Shown: piece by piece, positions 56,734-64,000 of the stretch | Layout: each line of letters opens with the position of its first letter | Numbering within the stretch: the first letter of the stretch is position 1 | Origin: Planctomyces sp. | GTDB taxonomy: Bacteria; Planctomycetota; Planctomycetia; Planctomycetales; Planctomycetaceae | DNA: 64,000 nucleotides | Assembly: GCA_016795105.1 (NCBI GenBank) | Contig: JAEUIH010000003.1 | Coordinates: forward strand, 62,001-126,000 | Direction of reading: 5' to 3' | Notes under the pieces: model-generated | Told to the model about the DNA's origin: nothing | The model's input: the letters and a program-made list of their open reading frames with translations, nothing else | Database searches by the model: none | Program-made: the position numbers and the translations under genes

Positions 56734-58512
56734 GTGCACAGAACTCATCACTGCGGTGAACTTCGACGATCCCATGTTGGTCAGGTTGTAACTCTCGGGG
56801 GCTGGGTCAACAGTTATCGGGACCATGGCGAGAATCTGGTTTTCATTGACCTCCGCGACCGCTACGGAAAAACTCAGATTGTCTTCAACACCGAAGACAG
56901 CAGTGAGATCGACAGCTTGGCGCGTCGGCTGCGGCGTGAGGACGTGGTCAAAGTGCGGGGCGAAGTTCGTTATCGCGGTGATGCGCTCGTCAATCCGAAG
57001 CTGGCGACGGGCGAGATCGAGGTTCGAGTACAGGGTCTGGAGATTCTGAGCAGGAGTAAGACGCCACCGTTTGAAGTCGAAGGCGGAGATTTGCCAAACG
57101 AAGAGCTTCGGCTGAAGTATCGGTTTGTGGATTTGCGGCGTCCTGAACTTCAGAAGAGCATCATACTTCGGCACCAGTTGACACAGGCAGTGCGGGAGTA
57201 CTTCAATGCTCGTGACTTCCTTGAAATTGAAACACCGATGCTGGGTCGAAGCACTCCTGAAGGTGCTCGTGACTACTTAGTTCCGAGTCGAGTTCACCCT
57301 GGCAGTTTTTACGCGTTGCCGCAGTCTCCGCAGATCTACAAACAGATCCTGATGGTGGCCGGTTTTGATCGATACTACCAGATCGCCCGTTGTTTCCGGG
57401 ATGAGGATTTGCGAGCGGACCGTCAGCCAGAATTTACTCAGATAGACGTCGAGATGGCGTTTGTTGAGCGAGACGACATTCTTAACATGATCGACGGGCT
57501 AGTAGCACATGTGATGAAATCGATCAGAAGTGTGGAAATTCCGTTGCCATTGCCGCGGTACACATATGCCGATGTGATGGAGCGTTTTGGCTCTGATAAA
57601 CCGGACTTGCGGTTCGGGATGGAGCTGATTGATATCGGAGCGATTGCTGCTGCCAGTGAATTCAGTGTATTCCGAAATGTTATCGGTTCCGGCGGGCGTG
57701 TACGCGGGATCAATGTGAAGGGGGCAGCGGAGAAGTACAGTCGTCGGCTGCTGGACGTGGACCTCAAGAATTTCGTCGGCGAATTCGGGGCGAAAGGTCT
57801 GGCGTATATGAAGGTTGCTGGTGGAAAGCTGGAGTCCACGATTGCTAAGTTCTTTAGTGATGAGCAGCAGCAGCAGATCATTCAGAAAATGAGTGGTGAA
57901 GACGGAGACCTGTTGTTGTTTGTTGCCGACCAGCCGAAGGTCACTTCAGCCGCGCTGTCTGCTCTTCGAAATCGCCTGGCGAAAGAGCTGAAACTTTACG
58001 ATCCATCCGACTTTCGGTGCCACTGGGTGATCGACTTCCCACTGGTGAACTGGAATCCTGAAGAGCAGCGATTTGATGCAGAACATCATCCGTTTTGTCA
58101 GCCGAATCCGGAAGATGTTTCGTACATGACGACGGACCCGGGTCGGGTGCGTGCAGATTCATATGACCTGGTTGTCAACGGATACGAAGCTGCGAGTGGC
58201 AGTGTGCGAATTCACGATTCGGCTGTTCAGCAGCAGGTGTTTGACCTGTTGAAGATCAACCCGGAGGAAGCCGAGCGTCGTTTCGGATTTCTGCTGGAAG
58301 CACTTCGATACGGAGCACCTCCGCACGGCGGGGTTGGGATGGGACTTGATCGCTGGGTGATGTTGTTGGCGGGTGACGACAACATTCGCGACGTCATCGC
58401 ATTCCCGAAGACGCAGAAAGCCGCCGACCTTCTGACCGGAGCTCCGTCCGGTGTCGATGATCGCCAGCTTCGTGATCTTCACATTCAGGTGCAGCTACCG
58501 GAAGAGAAGTAG
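56734..58512 (+). CDS. aspS: Aspartyl-tRNA synthetase
   Basis: Class II synthetase of 592 residues charging tRNA-Asp; the length is that of the bacterial type with a GAD insertion. GTG 56734 start. An OB-fold anticodon-binding domain ([25 protein letters not shown]) comes first. Motif 1 includes [25 protein letters not shown]; motif 2 is [20 protein letters not shown]; motif 3 is [11 protein letters not shown]. The specificity loop SPQIYKQ is present. The GAD insertion (about 290-410) is intact. Terminates at a strong hairpin (58522-58552). Confidence 0.97.
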   Translation: MHRTHHCGELRRSHVGQVVTLGGWVNSYRDHGENLVFIDLRDRYGKTQIVFNTEDSSEIDSLARRLRREDVVKVRGEVRYRGDALVNPKLATGEIEVRVQGLEILSRSKTPPFEVEGGDLPNEELRLKYRFVDLRRPELQKSIILRHQLTQAVREYFNARDFLEIETPMLGRSTPEGARDYLVPSRVHPGSFYALPQSPQIYKQILMVAGFDRYYQIARCFRDEDLRADRQPEFTQIDVEMAFVERDDILNMIDGLVAHVMKSIRSVEIPLPLPRYTYADVMERFGSDKPDLRFGMELIDIGAIAAASEFSVFRNVIGSGGRVRGINVKGAAEKYSRRLLDVDLKNFVGEFGAKGLAYMKVAGGKLESTIAKFFSDEQQQQIIQKMSGEDGDLLLFVADQPKVTSAALSALRNRLAKELKLYDPSDFRCHWVIDFPLVNWNPEEQRFDAEHHPFCQPNPEDVSYMTTDPGRVRADSYDLVVNGYEAASGSVRIHDSAVQQQVFDLLKINPEEAERRFGFLLEALRYGAPPHGGVGMGLDRWVMLLAGDDNIRDVIAFPKTQKAADLLTGAPSGVDDRQLRDLHIQVQLPEEK

Positions 58513-58521
58513 ATTTTGAGC

Positions 58522-58552
58522 GAGATCTTCTTCCGTTGCGGAGGAAGATCTC
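58522..58552 (+). terminator. Terminator after aspS
   Basis: 13-bp stem GAGATCTTCTTCC / GGAGGAAGATCTC (one G-U) with loop GTTGC. It lies between convergent aspS and the next gene, followed by a short pyrimidine stretch. Likely functional in both directions. Confidence 0.7.
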
Positions 58553-58597
58553 TCTTGCTGCTCTTTGTTCACTGACCAGTTACCTGCGGCCGGAGCT

Positions 58598-59107
58598 TTA
58601 CTGGCCGACGGATTCTGCGAACAGGAAGAAGTCCATCTTGGTCACTTCCAGTGGCCCAGGAACCGGTCGATTGCCACGAGGCAGGCTGAACGAGTAAGCG
58701 ATGACAGCTCCGGAAGACAGTTCACCGATGTAGATGACACCGTTTGCCGGCTGATTCGTTCCGGTTGATCGCAGGTTCGCGGAAGCCGTCACGATTGCAA
58801 ACTTGGGTTCGGGAGTTGCGGCAGCGGTTTGAAAATCAGCTGCCACATTTCTAAGGTAGTGGTGAGTGAACGTTCCGGTTGAGTTATTGAGAGCAGCACC
58901 TCGAAGGACGCCGGTCAGGTGATTCAGAACAAAGACGGCTTCTGCTTCGCCGGGTGCTGCGAGCGGGACGGTAACCATCGTGAACTTGTCATTTCCGTGA
59001 GCGACCGCTGCTTTAGCGGTCTCCCGTGGCCAGTACTGGAAAATGGCGGCACCCACAATTGTGCCTACAACAAACGTCAAGATCGACTTCCGGAAGTTTA
59101 GTTTCAT
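58598..59107 (-). CDS. Membrane-anchored small protein of unknown function
   Basis: 169 residues from ATG 59107 (GGAG 9 bp upstream); a longer frame from 59167 is unlikely. An N-terminal uncleaved helix (SILTFVVGTIVGAAIFQYW) anchors it; the remainder is a soluble beta-rich domain with repeated xxAVFVLNHLTGVLRGAAL-like and GVIYIGELSSGAVIAYSF segments. I do not recognise the family. Such short anchored proteins are common in planctomycetes. Confidence 0.65.
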   Translation of the reverse strand: MKLNFRKSILTFVVGTIVGAAIFQYWPRETAKAAVAHGNDKFTMVTVPLAAPGEAEAVFVLNHLTGVLRGAALNNSTGTFTHHYLRNVAADFQTAAATPEPKFAIVTASANLRSTGTNQPANGVIYIGELSSGAVIAYSFSLPRGNRPVPGPLEVTKMDFFLFAESVGQ

Positions 59108-59302
59108 CGCGGATTCTCCAAGAACCGGCCTGAGATGCGAACGTCTGCACAGTAGCGACGTATACACAGCCTATCATAAGCGGCAACTTTCTCCGGGACC
59201 AGACTTCACCAGTTGCGAATCAGTGTGTACCGGTCACAATGCGGCAGAAATCTCCCTGTTTATCCAGTCTGACCAGAAATTTACTCGGGACGCCCGAATC
59301 CG

Positions 59303-60814
59303 ATGACGTCTTTTTCAGAAGCGCCGACATCCGTGAATTTGCTGACCAGTCCACGTTGTCATGCCTCAGAGCTGGGGCTGCCGATGCCTGATTCTCCGCA
59401 TGCGGTGTCGGCCTGCCTGCCCACCTGGGCCGACAATATTGCCTATGAAGAAGGTGCGGCTGCGGTCGTGGACCGGCTTCAGGCTGCGTATCCTCGCTTT
59501 TGTCTCCATCCGTTTGTCCGCCAGTTGGTTGATTCTCTGACAGCCGGTACAGGGAGAGCCGGGTTGGTGTTTCCATCCGAACGAGTTGCGGAGCGGGCGA
59601 TTGATTATGTGGCCCGGCGCGGTGGTGATTCCGCGAGATCCAGAATGCTGGGGGATGGCCGCTTAACATTGGTGACGGTTTCGCCGGATCACTATTCCAT
59701 TCTGAAAGAGTACTGGCAACATGCGGGAGAAGTGGTGTCATCTCGAGCTGCGGAAGCCTGTCTGAGCGGTCGTCCGGTGACATTTACAGAGACTCCCGGT
59801 CGTCAGTCGATTCGTCGGCGAATTTCGAGGCTTCAGGGTGTCGCCGAGTCGGACGTTTTTTTGGGTGCTTCGGGGATGTCATCGATTGCGTCTGCGTGGC
59901 GGGCGGTGCGGGAAATCTTTCCGGAATCTCCGACAGTGCAGTTTGGTTTCCCGTATGTGGATACCCTGAAGATTCAGCAGCGATTTCATCCGACGGACTA
60001 CACGTTTCTTCCGGCGGGGAATTCGGCTGAGCTTGATCGACTCGAATCACTTCTGAAATCTGCAAAGATCGCAGCCGTGTTTTGTGAAACTCCCACGAAT
60101 CCTTTGTTGACATGTCCGGATCTTGTTCGGCTTCGCAGGCTGGCAGATCAGCACGGGTTCATTCTGATTGTCGATGACACTCTGGGAGCCTGTCTGAATC
60201 TGAACGTCCTGCCATATGCGGATATGGTGGTGACCAGCCTGACAAAGTACTTCAGTGGCCGAGGCGATGTTCTGGCGGGGAGCCTGGTGATCAATCCTTC
60301 CGGGCGTCACGCGGACCGACTGAGAAAAGTCATCGTTGATGACTTTGAGGAACTGTTGTGTGACATGGACGCAGAAGTATTGCTGGAGAATTCGAACGAC
60401 CTTGAACAACGGGTGAAAATGACGAATTCCAGTGCTGAGCGACTGGCCTTGTTCCTTGCTGCACATCCCGCAGTGGAGCGAGTCTATCATCCTGCGGTCT
60501 GGCAGGAGCCCGAGTATCGTCAGATTCAGCGTGAGAATGGCGGAACCGGGGGCTTGATGTCGATCCTGCTGCGGAATTCGGCACAGACAACGCCCGGTGT
60601 ATTTGATCGGTTGCGGGTCTGTAAGGGGCCAAATCTCGGGACCATCTTTACGTTGTGTTGCCCTTACACGATCCTTGCACACTACAACGAGCTGGACTTT
60701 GTGGAAAGTTGTGGGGTCTCTCGCTGGTTGTTGCGAGTCAGTATTGGTAACGAGCCGTTCGAAGAGCTGCGAAGTCGATTTGAGTCAGCGCTGGCTCCGG
60801 CTGGCCGTGACTGA
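59303..60814 (+). CDS. Cystathionine gamma-synthase-like PLP enzyme with N-terminal extension
   Basis: 503 residues, longer than the usual 380-400. The C-terminal part (from about 185) is a trans-sulfuration PLP enzyme: VFLGASGMSSI, VFCETPTNPLL, LIVDDTLGACLN and the PLP lysine in TSLTKYFSGRGDVLAGSL. A distinct N-terminal region of about 180 residues (CLPTWADNIAYEEG, GLVFPSERVAERAI) matches the extension found in fungal-type cystathionine gamma-synthases. It probably takes part in methionine or cysteine metabolism. Its stop is 23 bp before the GH63 gene, with no functional link obvious. Confidence 0.85.
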   Translation: MTSFSEAPTSVNLLTSPRCHASELGLPMPDSPHAVSACLPTWADNIAYEEGAAAVVDRLQAAYPRFCLHPFVRQLVDSLTAGTGRAGLVFPSERVAERAIDYVARRGGDSARSRMLGDGRLTLVTVSPDHYSILKEYWQHAGEVVSSRAAEACLSGRPVTFTETPGRQSIRRRISRLQGVAESDVFLGASGMSSIASAWRAVREIFPESPTVQFGFPYVDTLKIQQRFHPTDYTFLPAGNSAELDRLESLLKSAKIAAVFCETPTNPLLTCPDLVRLRRLADQHGFILIVDDTLGACLNLNVLPYADMVVTSLTKYFSGRGDVLAGSLVINPSGRHADRLRKVIVDDFEELLCDMDAEVLLENSNDLEQRVKMTNSSAERLALFLAAHPAVERVYHPAVWQEPEYRQIQRENGGTGGLMSILLRNSAQTTPGVFDRLRVCKGPNLGTIFTLCCPYTILAHYNELDFVESCGVSRWLLRVSIGNEPFEELRSRFESALAPAGRD

Positions 60815-60837
60815 ATACCTTGAGGAGCGAGTTCTGC

Positions 60838-63564
60838 ATGAACCCGGATCAGTGTGCTGAACAGCTGCGGCTGGAGCAGGAAAATCGGCGTGAGAGCGGA
60901 GCCAACTGGAAACGCTGGGGACCTTATCTCGCCGAGCGTCAATGGGGTACAGTTCGCGAAGATTACTCCCATGACGGGAAGCCATGGTGGTCGTTCCCTC
61001 ACGACCATGCACGTGGTCGTGCCTATCGCTGGGGTGAAGATGGGCTGCTGGGAATTACCGATCGCCAGTGTCGGCTTTGTTTTGCAGTGGCAATGTGGAA
61101 TGGTAAGGATCCGATTCTGAAGGAGCGATTGTTCGGAGTGAACGGGGATGAGGGGAACCATGGAGAAGACGTGAAGGAAGAGTACTATTATCTCGACTCC
61201 ACTCCCACACACTCTTACATGAAAGCGTTGTACAAGTATCCTCAGACAGAGTATCCCTATGAGCGACTTGTGCATGATAATCAGCGGCGCAGCAGGAACG
61301 ACACGGAGCTCGAGCTGGTTGATACAGGCATTTTTGATCGCAATCGCTACTTTGACGTGCTTGTGGAATATGCGAAGGAATCGCCGAACAACATTCTGAT
61401 CAGGATCACGGTCGCGAATCGGGGACCGGCGCTTGCAACCATTCATCTGTTGCCCACGCTGTGGTTTCGCAATACCTGGACGTGGGGTTGTCAGCACGAA
61501 GGCTGCTGGCCGAAACCGCGAATGTCGCTTGGGGCGGATCAGCAGGTTCACATGGACCATTCGTCGCTGGGCAATTTTGTATTTGGAGCGGATGTCGGAC
61601 CGGATGGAAAGCTACCGAACTGGCTGTTCACCGAGAATGAATCGAACCCGAGGTATCTCCACGATCAGACTTTGGCTGGTCGATATTTCAAGGACGCATT
61701 TCACGAGTACATTGTAGGTCGAAAGAAGGACGCGGTTAACCCAGGCAACACCGGCACAAAGGCTGCGGCTGCCTATAAGATTGTGCTCAAGGCCGGCGAG
61801 GAGTCGGTGCTGCGTCTGCGTTTATGGGCAAAGTCTGAACCCGCGAATGAAAGCTTCGGAAAGAGTTTTGATCAGTTGTTTGCGGACAGAATTCAGGAGG
61901 GCAATGAATTTTACGATCGCAAGATACCAACTGACCTGGATGACAACCGTCGCAATCTGATGCGCCAGGCCTACGGCGGGCTGATGTGGAACAAGCAATT
62001 CTACCACTATGCCGTATATGACTGGCTGAAAGGCGACAGCAACATGCCGCCGCTGCCAAAGTCGCGAAAATCAATTCGGAACGGTGACTGGCCTCATTTG
62101 TTCAATCGAGACATCGTATCGATGCCTGACAAGTGGGAATATCCGTGGTATGCGGCCTGGGACCTCGCATTTCATATGGTGCCATTCGCCGATCTGGATA
62201 ACCACTTTGCTCGAGAGCAGCTGTTGTTGTTTCTTCGAGAGTGGTATATGCATCCGAACGGGCAGATTCCTGCCTACGAATGGAATTTCAGTGATGTCAA
62301 TCCGCCGGTTCATGCATGGGCATGCTGGCGAGTCTACAAAAAGACGGGGCCCCCTGGTCAGCGGGATCGGATGTTTCTGGCAAGGACATTTCAGAAACTG
62401 CTGTTGAATTTTACATGGTGGGTGAACCGCAAAGACCTGCTGGGAAAACACATCTTTGCCGGCGGATTTCTGGGGCTGGATAACATTGGTGTCTTTGATC
62501 GTTCAAAGCCGCTGCCCACCGGTGGCCACCTGCACCAGGCTGACGGTACAGCCTGGATGGCATTCTTCTGTGCTCGAATGCTGACCATGGCGCTGGAGCT
62601 TGCCAGCGAGAACCCGGCATACTCGGATATGGCTTCAAAGTTCTTTGAACACTATATCGAGATCGCCGATGCGATGAATTCTCTTGGAGATACCGGGCTC
62701 TGGGACGAGCAGGATGGATTCTACTATGACCATCTCTACAACAACGGCCAGCATATTCCCCTGCGAGTTCGTTCAATGGTGGGAGTGATTCCGCTGTTTA
62801 CTTCGGTATTGCTGGACGATGCAGTGATCGGGCGTCTGTCCGGGTTTCGCCGTCGAATGGAGTGGTTTGTTGAACATCGGCGCGACCAGATTCGCAATAT
62901 CACGTTTATGGAGCGGGGATGTAACTGGGAAGACGGGACAAGCAAACAGTTGCTGCTGGCGATCCCAACTCGCGAACGCATGGAACGTTTGTTGAAGTAT
63001 ATTCTTGATGAGAACGAATTCCTGTCACCACATGGTGTGCGCTCTCTTTCAAGGATTCACGCCGACAAACCATTCGTGTTCCACTCGAACGGGCAGGAAC
63101 ATCGCGTTGCTTATGTTCCCGGAGATTCAGATTCGTGGATGTTTGGAGGAAACAGCAATTGGCGAGGCCCCGTCTGGTTTCCTCTGAACTATCTGTTGAT
63201 TGAATCTCTTGAACGATACCATGAGTTCTACGGTGACTCATTTAAGGTGGAATGCCCCACTGGTTCCGGCGTCATGATGAACCTCGAAGAAGTCGCACAG
63301 GAGTTGATGCGTCGTCAGGTGTCTCTCTTTGTTCCGGATGCGAGCGGTGATCGTCCATGCCATGGAGGAGATAAGAGGTATCGAGACGATCCACACTGGA
63401 AGGATCTGATTCTGTTCTACGAGTATTTCCACGGCGAGAATGGTCGCGGGCTCGGTGCCAGCCATCAAACCGGGTGGACTGCTCTGGCCGCCAAGCTGAT
63501 CAAGAAGATGAAGAAACGCGGTGCGGAAAAGTCTCCGCGGGACAATGATGCGGTTCCAGGGTAG
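60838..63564 (+). CDS. GH63-type glucosidase (mannosyl-oligosaccharide glucosidase-like)
   Basis: 908 residues from ATG 60838, preceded by GAGGAG; an upstream TTG at 60820 is less likely. The N-terminal block RWGPYLAERQWGTVREDYS and WGEDGLLGITDRQCRLCF are family hallmarks, as are the barrel segments WEYPWYAAWDLAFHMVPFA, IPAYEWNFSDVNPPVHAWA and FLGLDNIGVFDRS. Catalytic Asp is expected in AAWDLAFH and Glu in the C-terminal part. No signal peptide is seen, so it likely acts in the cytoplasm on mannosylglycerate- or alpha-glucoside-like substrates. Confidence 0.9.
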   Translation: MNPDQCAEQLRLEQENRRESGANWKRWGPYLAERQWGTVREDYSHDGKPWWSFPHDHARGRAYRWGEDGLLGITDRQCRLCFAVAMWNGKDPILKERLFGVNGDEGNHGEDVKEEYYYLDSTPTHSYMKALYKYPQTEYPYERLVHDNQRRSRNDTELELVDTGIFDRNRYFDVLVEYAKESPNNILIRITVANRGPALATIHLLPTLWFRNTWTWGCQHEGCWPKPRMSLGADQQVHMDHSSLGNFVFGADVGPDGKLPNWLFTENESNPRYLHDQTLAGRYFKDAFHEYIVGRKKDAVNPGNTGTKAAAAYKIVLKAGEESVLRLRLWAKSEPANESFGKSFDQLFADRIQEGNEFYDRKIPTDLDDNRRNLMRQAYGGLMWNKQFYHYAVYDWLKGDSNMPPLPKSRKSIRNGDWPHLFNRDIVSMPDKWEYPWYAAWDLAFHMVPFADLDNHFAREQLLLFLREWYMHPNGQIPAYEWNFSDVNPPVHAWACWRVYKKTGPPGQRDRMFLARTFQKLLLNFTWWVNRKDLLGKHIFAGGFLGLDNIGVFDRSKPLPTGGHLHQADGTAWMAFFCARMLTMALELASENPAYSDMASKFFEHYIEIADAMNSLGDTGLWDEQDGFYYDHLYNNGQHIPLRVRSMVGVIPLFTSVLLDDAVIGRLSGFRRRMEWFVEHRRDQIRNITFMERGCNWEDGTSKQLLLAIPTRERMERLLKYILDENEFLSPHGVRSLSRIHADKPFVFHSNGQEHRVAYVPGDSDSWMFGGNSNWRGPVWFPLNYLLIESLERYHEFYGDSFKVECPTGSGVMMNLEEVAQELMRRQVSLFVPDASGDRPCHGGDKRYRDDPHWKDLILFYEYFHGENGRGLGASHQTGWTALAAKLIKKMKKRGAEKSPRDNDAVPG

Positions 63565-63586
63565 TTGGCTGAGTCCCTGAACAGCC

Positions 63587-64000
63587 TCAGGCAACTTCCC
63601 GGACAAGATAGATCAGACTTCCCATCAGCACGGTTTCTCCGATTCGCTGAATCATCCCACGGACGGATTTTTGTGGAAGCGCGGTCAAAGCCACAGCGGT
63701 GCCGAAGACCACAAGACCCGCCGGGCGGAAATATGAATGGATGGTTTCGCCGCACGAGAACAAAGCGGCAGCACCACCAAGATATTCAATCGCGCCACCC
63801 AGGTTATGCATATCCTGGCGCATCGTCCCTCGAACGGGTGACCCCACATCGCACGGGAAGAATGCGGCGACGAGATAGCCCGTTCCAATAGCCGCTGCCA
63901 GACCGGCGACTGATCGGGAGTGGTCGCTGAGCATAAAACTCAGCCCCACGAGAACCGCTCCCACGGGAAGAAAAACAGCAAACGCAGCAAGAGATTGGTC
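63587..64000 (-). CDS. DUF998-like membrane protein (5' end cut by window)
   Basis: The frame is open through the right edge: upstream of the first in-window GTG (63964) it continues with hydrophobic DQSLAAFAVFLPV, so the N-terminus lies beyond the window. The visible part has about four membrane helices and the motif VAAFFPCDVGSPVRGTMRQDMHNLGG, typical of DUF998 family proteins. Function unknown. Its stop lies 22 bp from the convergent GH63 gene. Confidence 0.75.
   Translation of the reverse strand, partial: DQSLAAFAVFLPVGAVLVGLSFMLSDHSRSVAGLAAAIGTGYLVAAFFPCDVGSPVRGTMRQDMHNLGGAIEYLGGAAALFSCGETIHSYFRPAGLVVFGTAVALTALPQKSVRGMIQRIGETVLMGSLIYLVREVA

Overview
The window is a chromosomal segment of a planctomycete, most likely of the order Planctomycetales. 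This is inferred from content: a sulfatase, many Sec- or Tat-exported proteins (ceramidase-like, amidohydrolase, Gfo/Idh, M14, S9, NAGPA-like, PKD), a GH63 glucosidase, a RAYT transposase of the long planctomycete type, and a protein kinase fused to a tubulin-like domain. No rRNA, tRNA, CRISPR array or prophage was seen. Coding density is high and both strands are used.

Regions 1-10 kb: an edge-truncated SGNH hydrolase, an SDR, a small membrane protein, nadA, a ceramidase-like protein overlapping a cysteine-synthase-family enzyme, then on the minus strand a SWIM/SNF2 helicase followed by an EamA transporter. 10-12 kb: a RAYT transposase with its own promoter and upstream direct repeats. 12-25 kb: bioA divergent from a sulfatase, then a run of exported proteins (Tat protein of unknown function, PKD protein, amidohydrolase, phosphodiester glycosidase, lectin-like protein, M14 carboxypeptidase, S9 peptidase). 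25-39 kb: an orphan Pycsar-effector-like membrane protein, metG, a TPR hybrid histidine kinase, a beta-lactamase-fold hydrolase translationally coupled to selB, a transglutaminase-like protein, and an SDR / CoA-transferase / thiolase operon for C4 acyl-CoA or ketone-body metabolism. 39-46 kb: nitrilase, Gfo/Idh plus GNAT pair, a RAYT-like element bounded by 25-bp terminal inverted repeats, a sarcosine-oxidase-like flavoenzyme whose last codons lie in that repeat, birA, and a Gly/Tyr-rich secreted protein.

46-56 kb is the most unusual block. On the minus strand, an FHA-EAL protein, an AAA ATPase and a 1079-residue kinase-tubulin fusion form a tight operon (6-bp gap, then ATGA overlap). An AddB-like PD-(D/E)XK nuclease follows on the same strand. 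This reads as a signalling cassette joining c-di-GMP, phospho-threonine recognition, Ser/Thr phosphorylation, ATP-driven remodelling and a polymer-forming GTPase fold. 56-64 kb: a small acidic protein with a strong terminator, a 490-bp structured non-coding stretch with a long hairpin and a second hairpin at the aspS promoter, aspS, a small anchored protein, a cystathionine-gamma-synthase-like enzyme, a GH63 glucosidase and an edge-truncated DUF998-like membrane protein.

Functions are assigned by reading motifs only; no database search was run. Starts were moved where a Shine-Dalgarno sequence, a signal peptide or an overlap argued for it.
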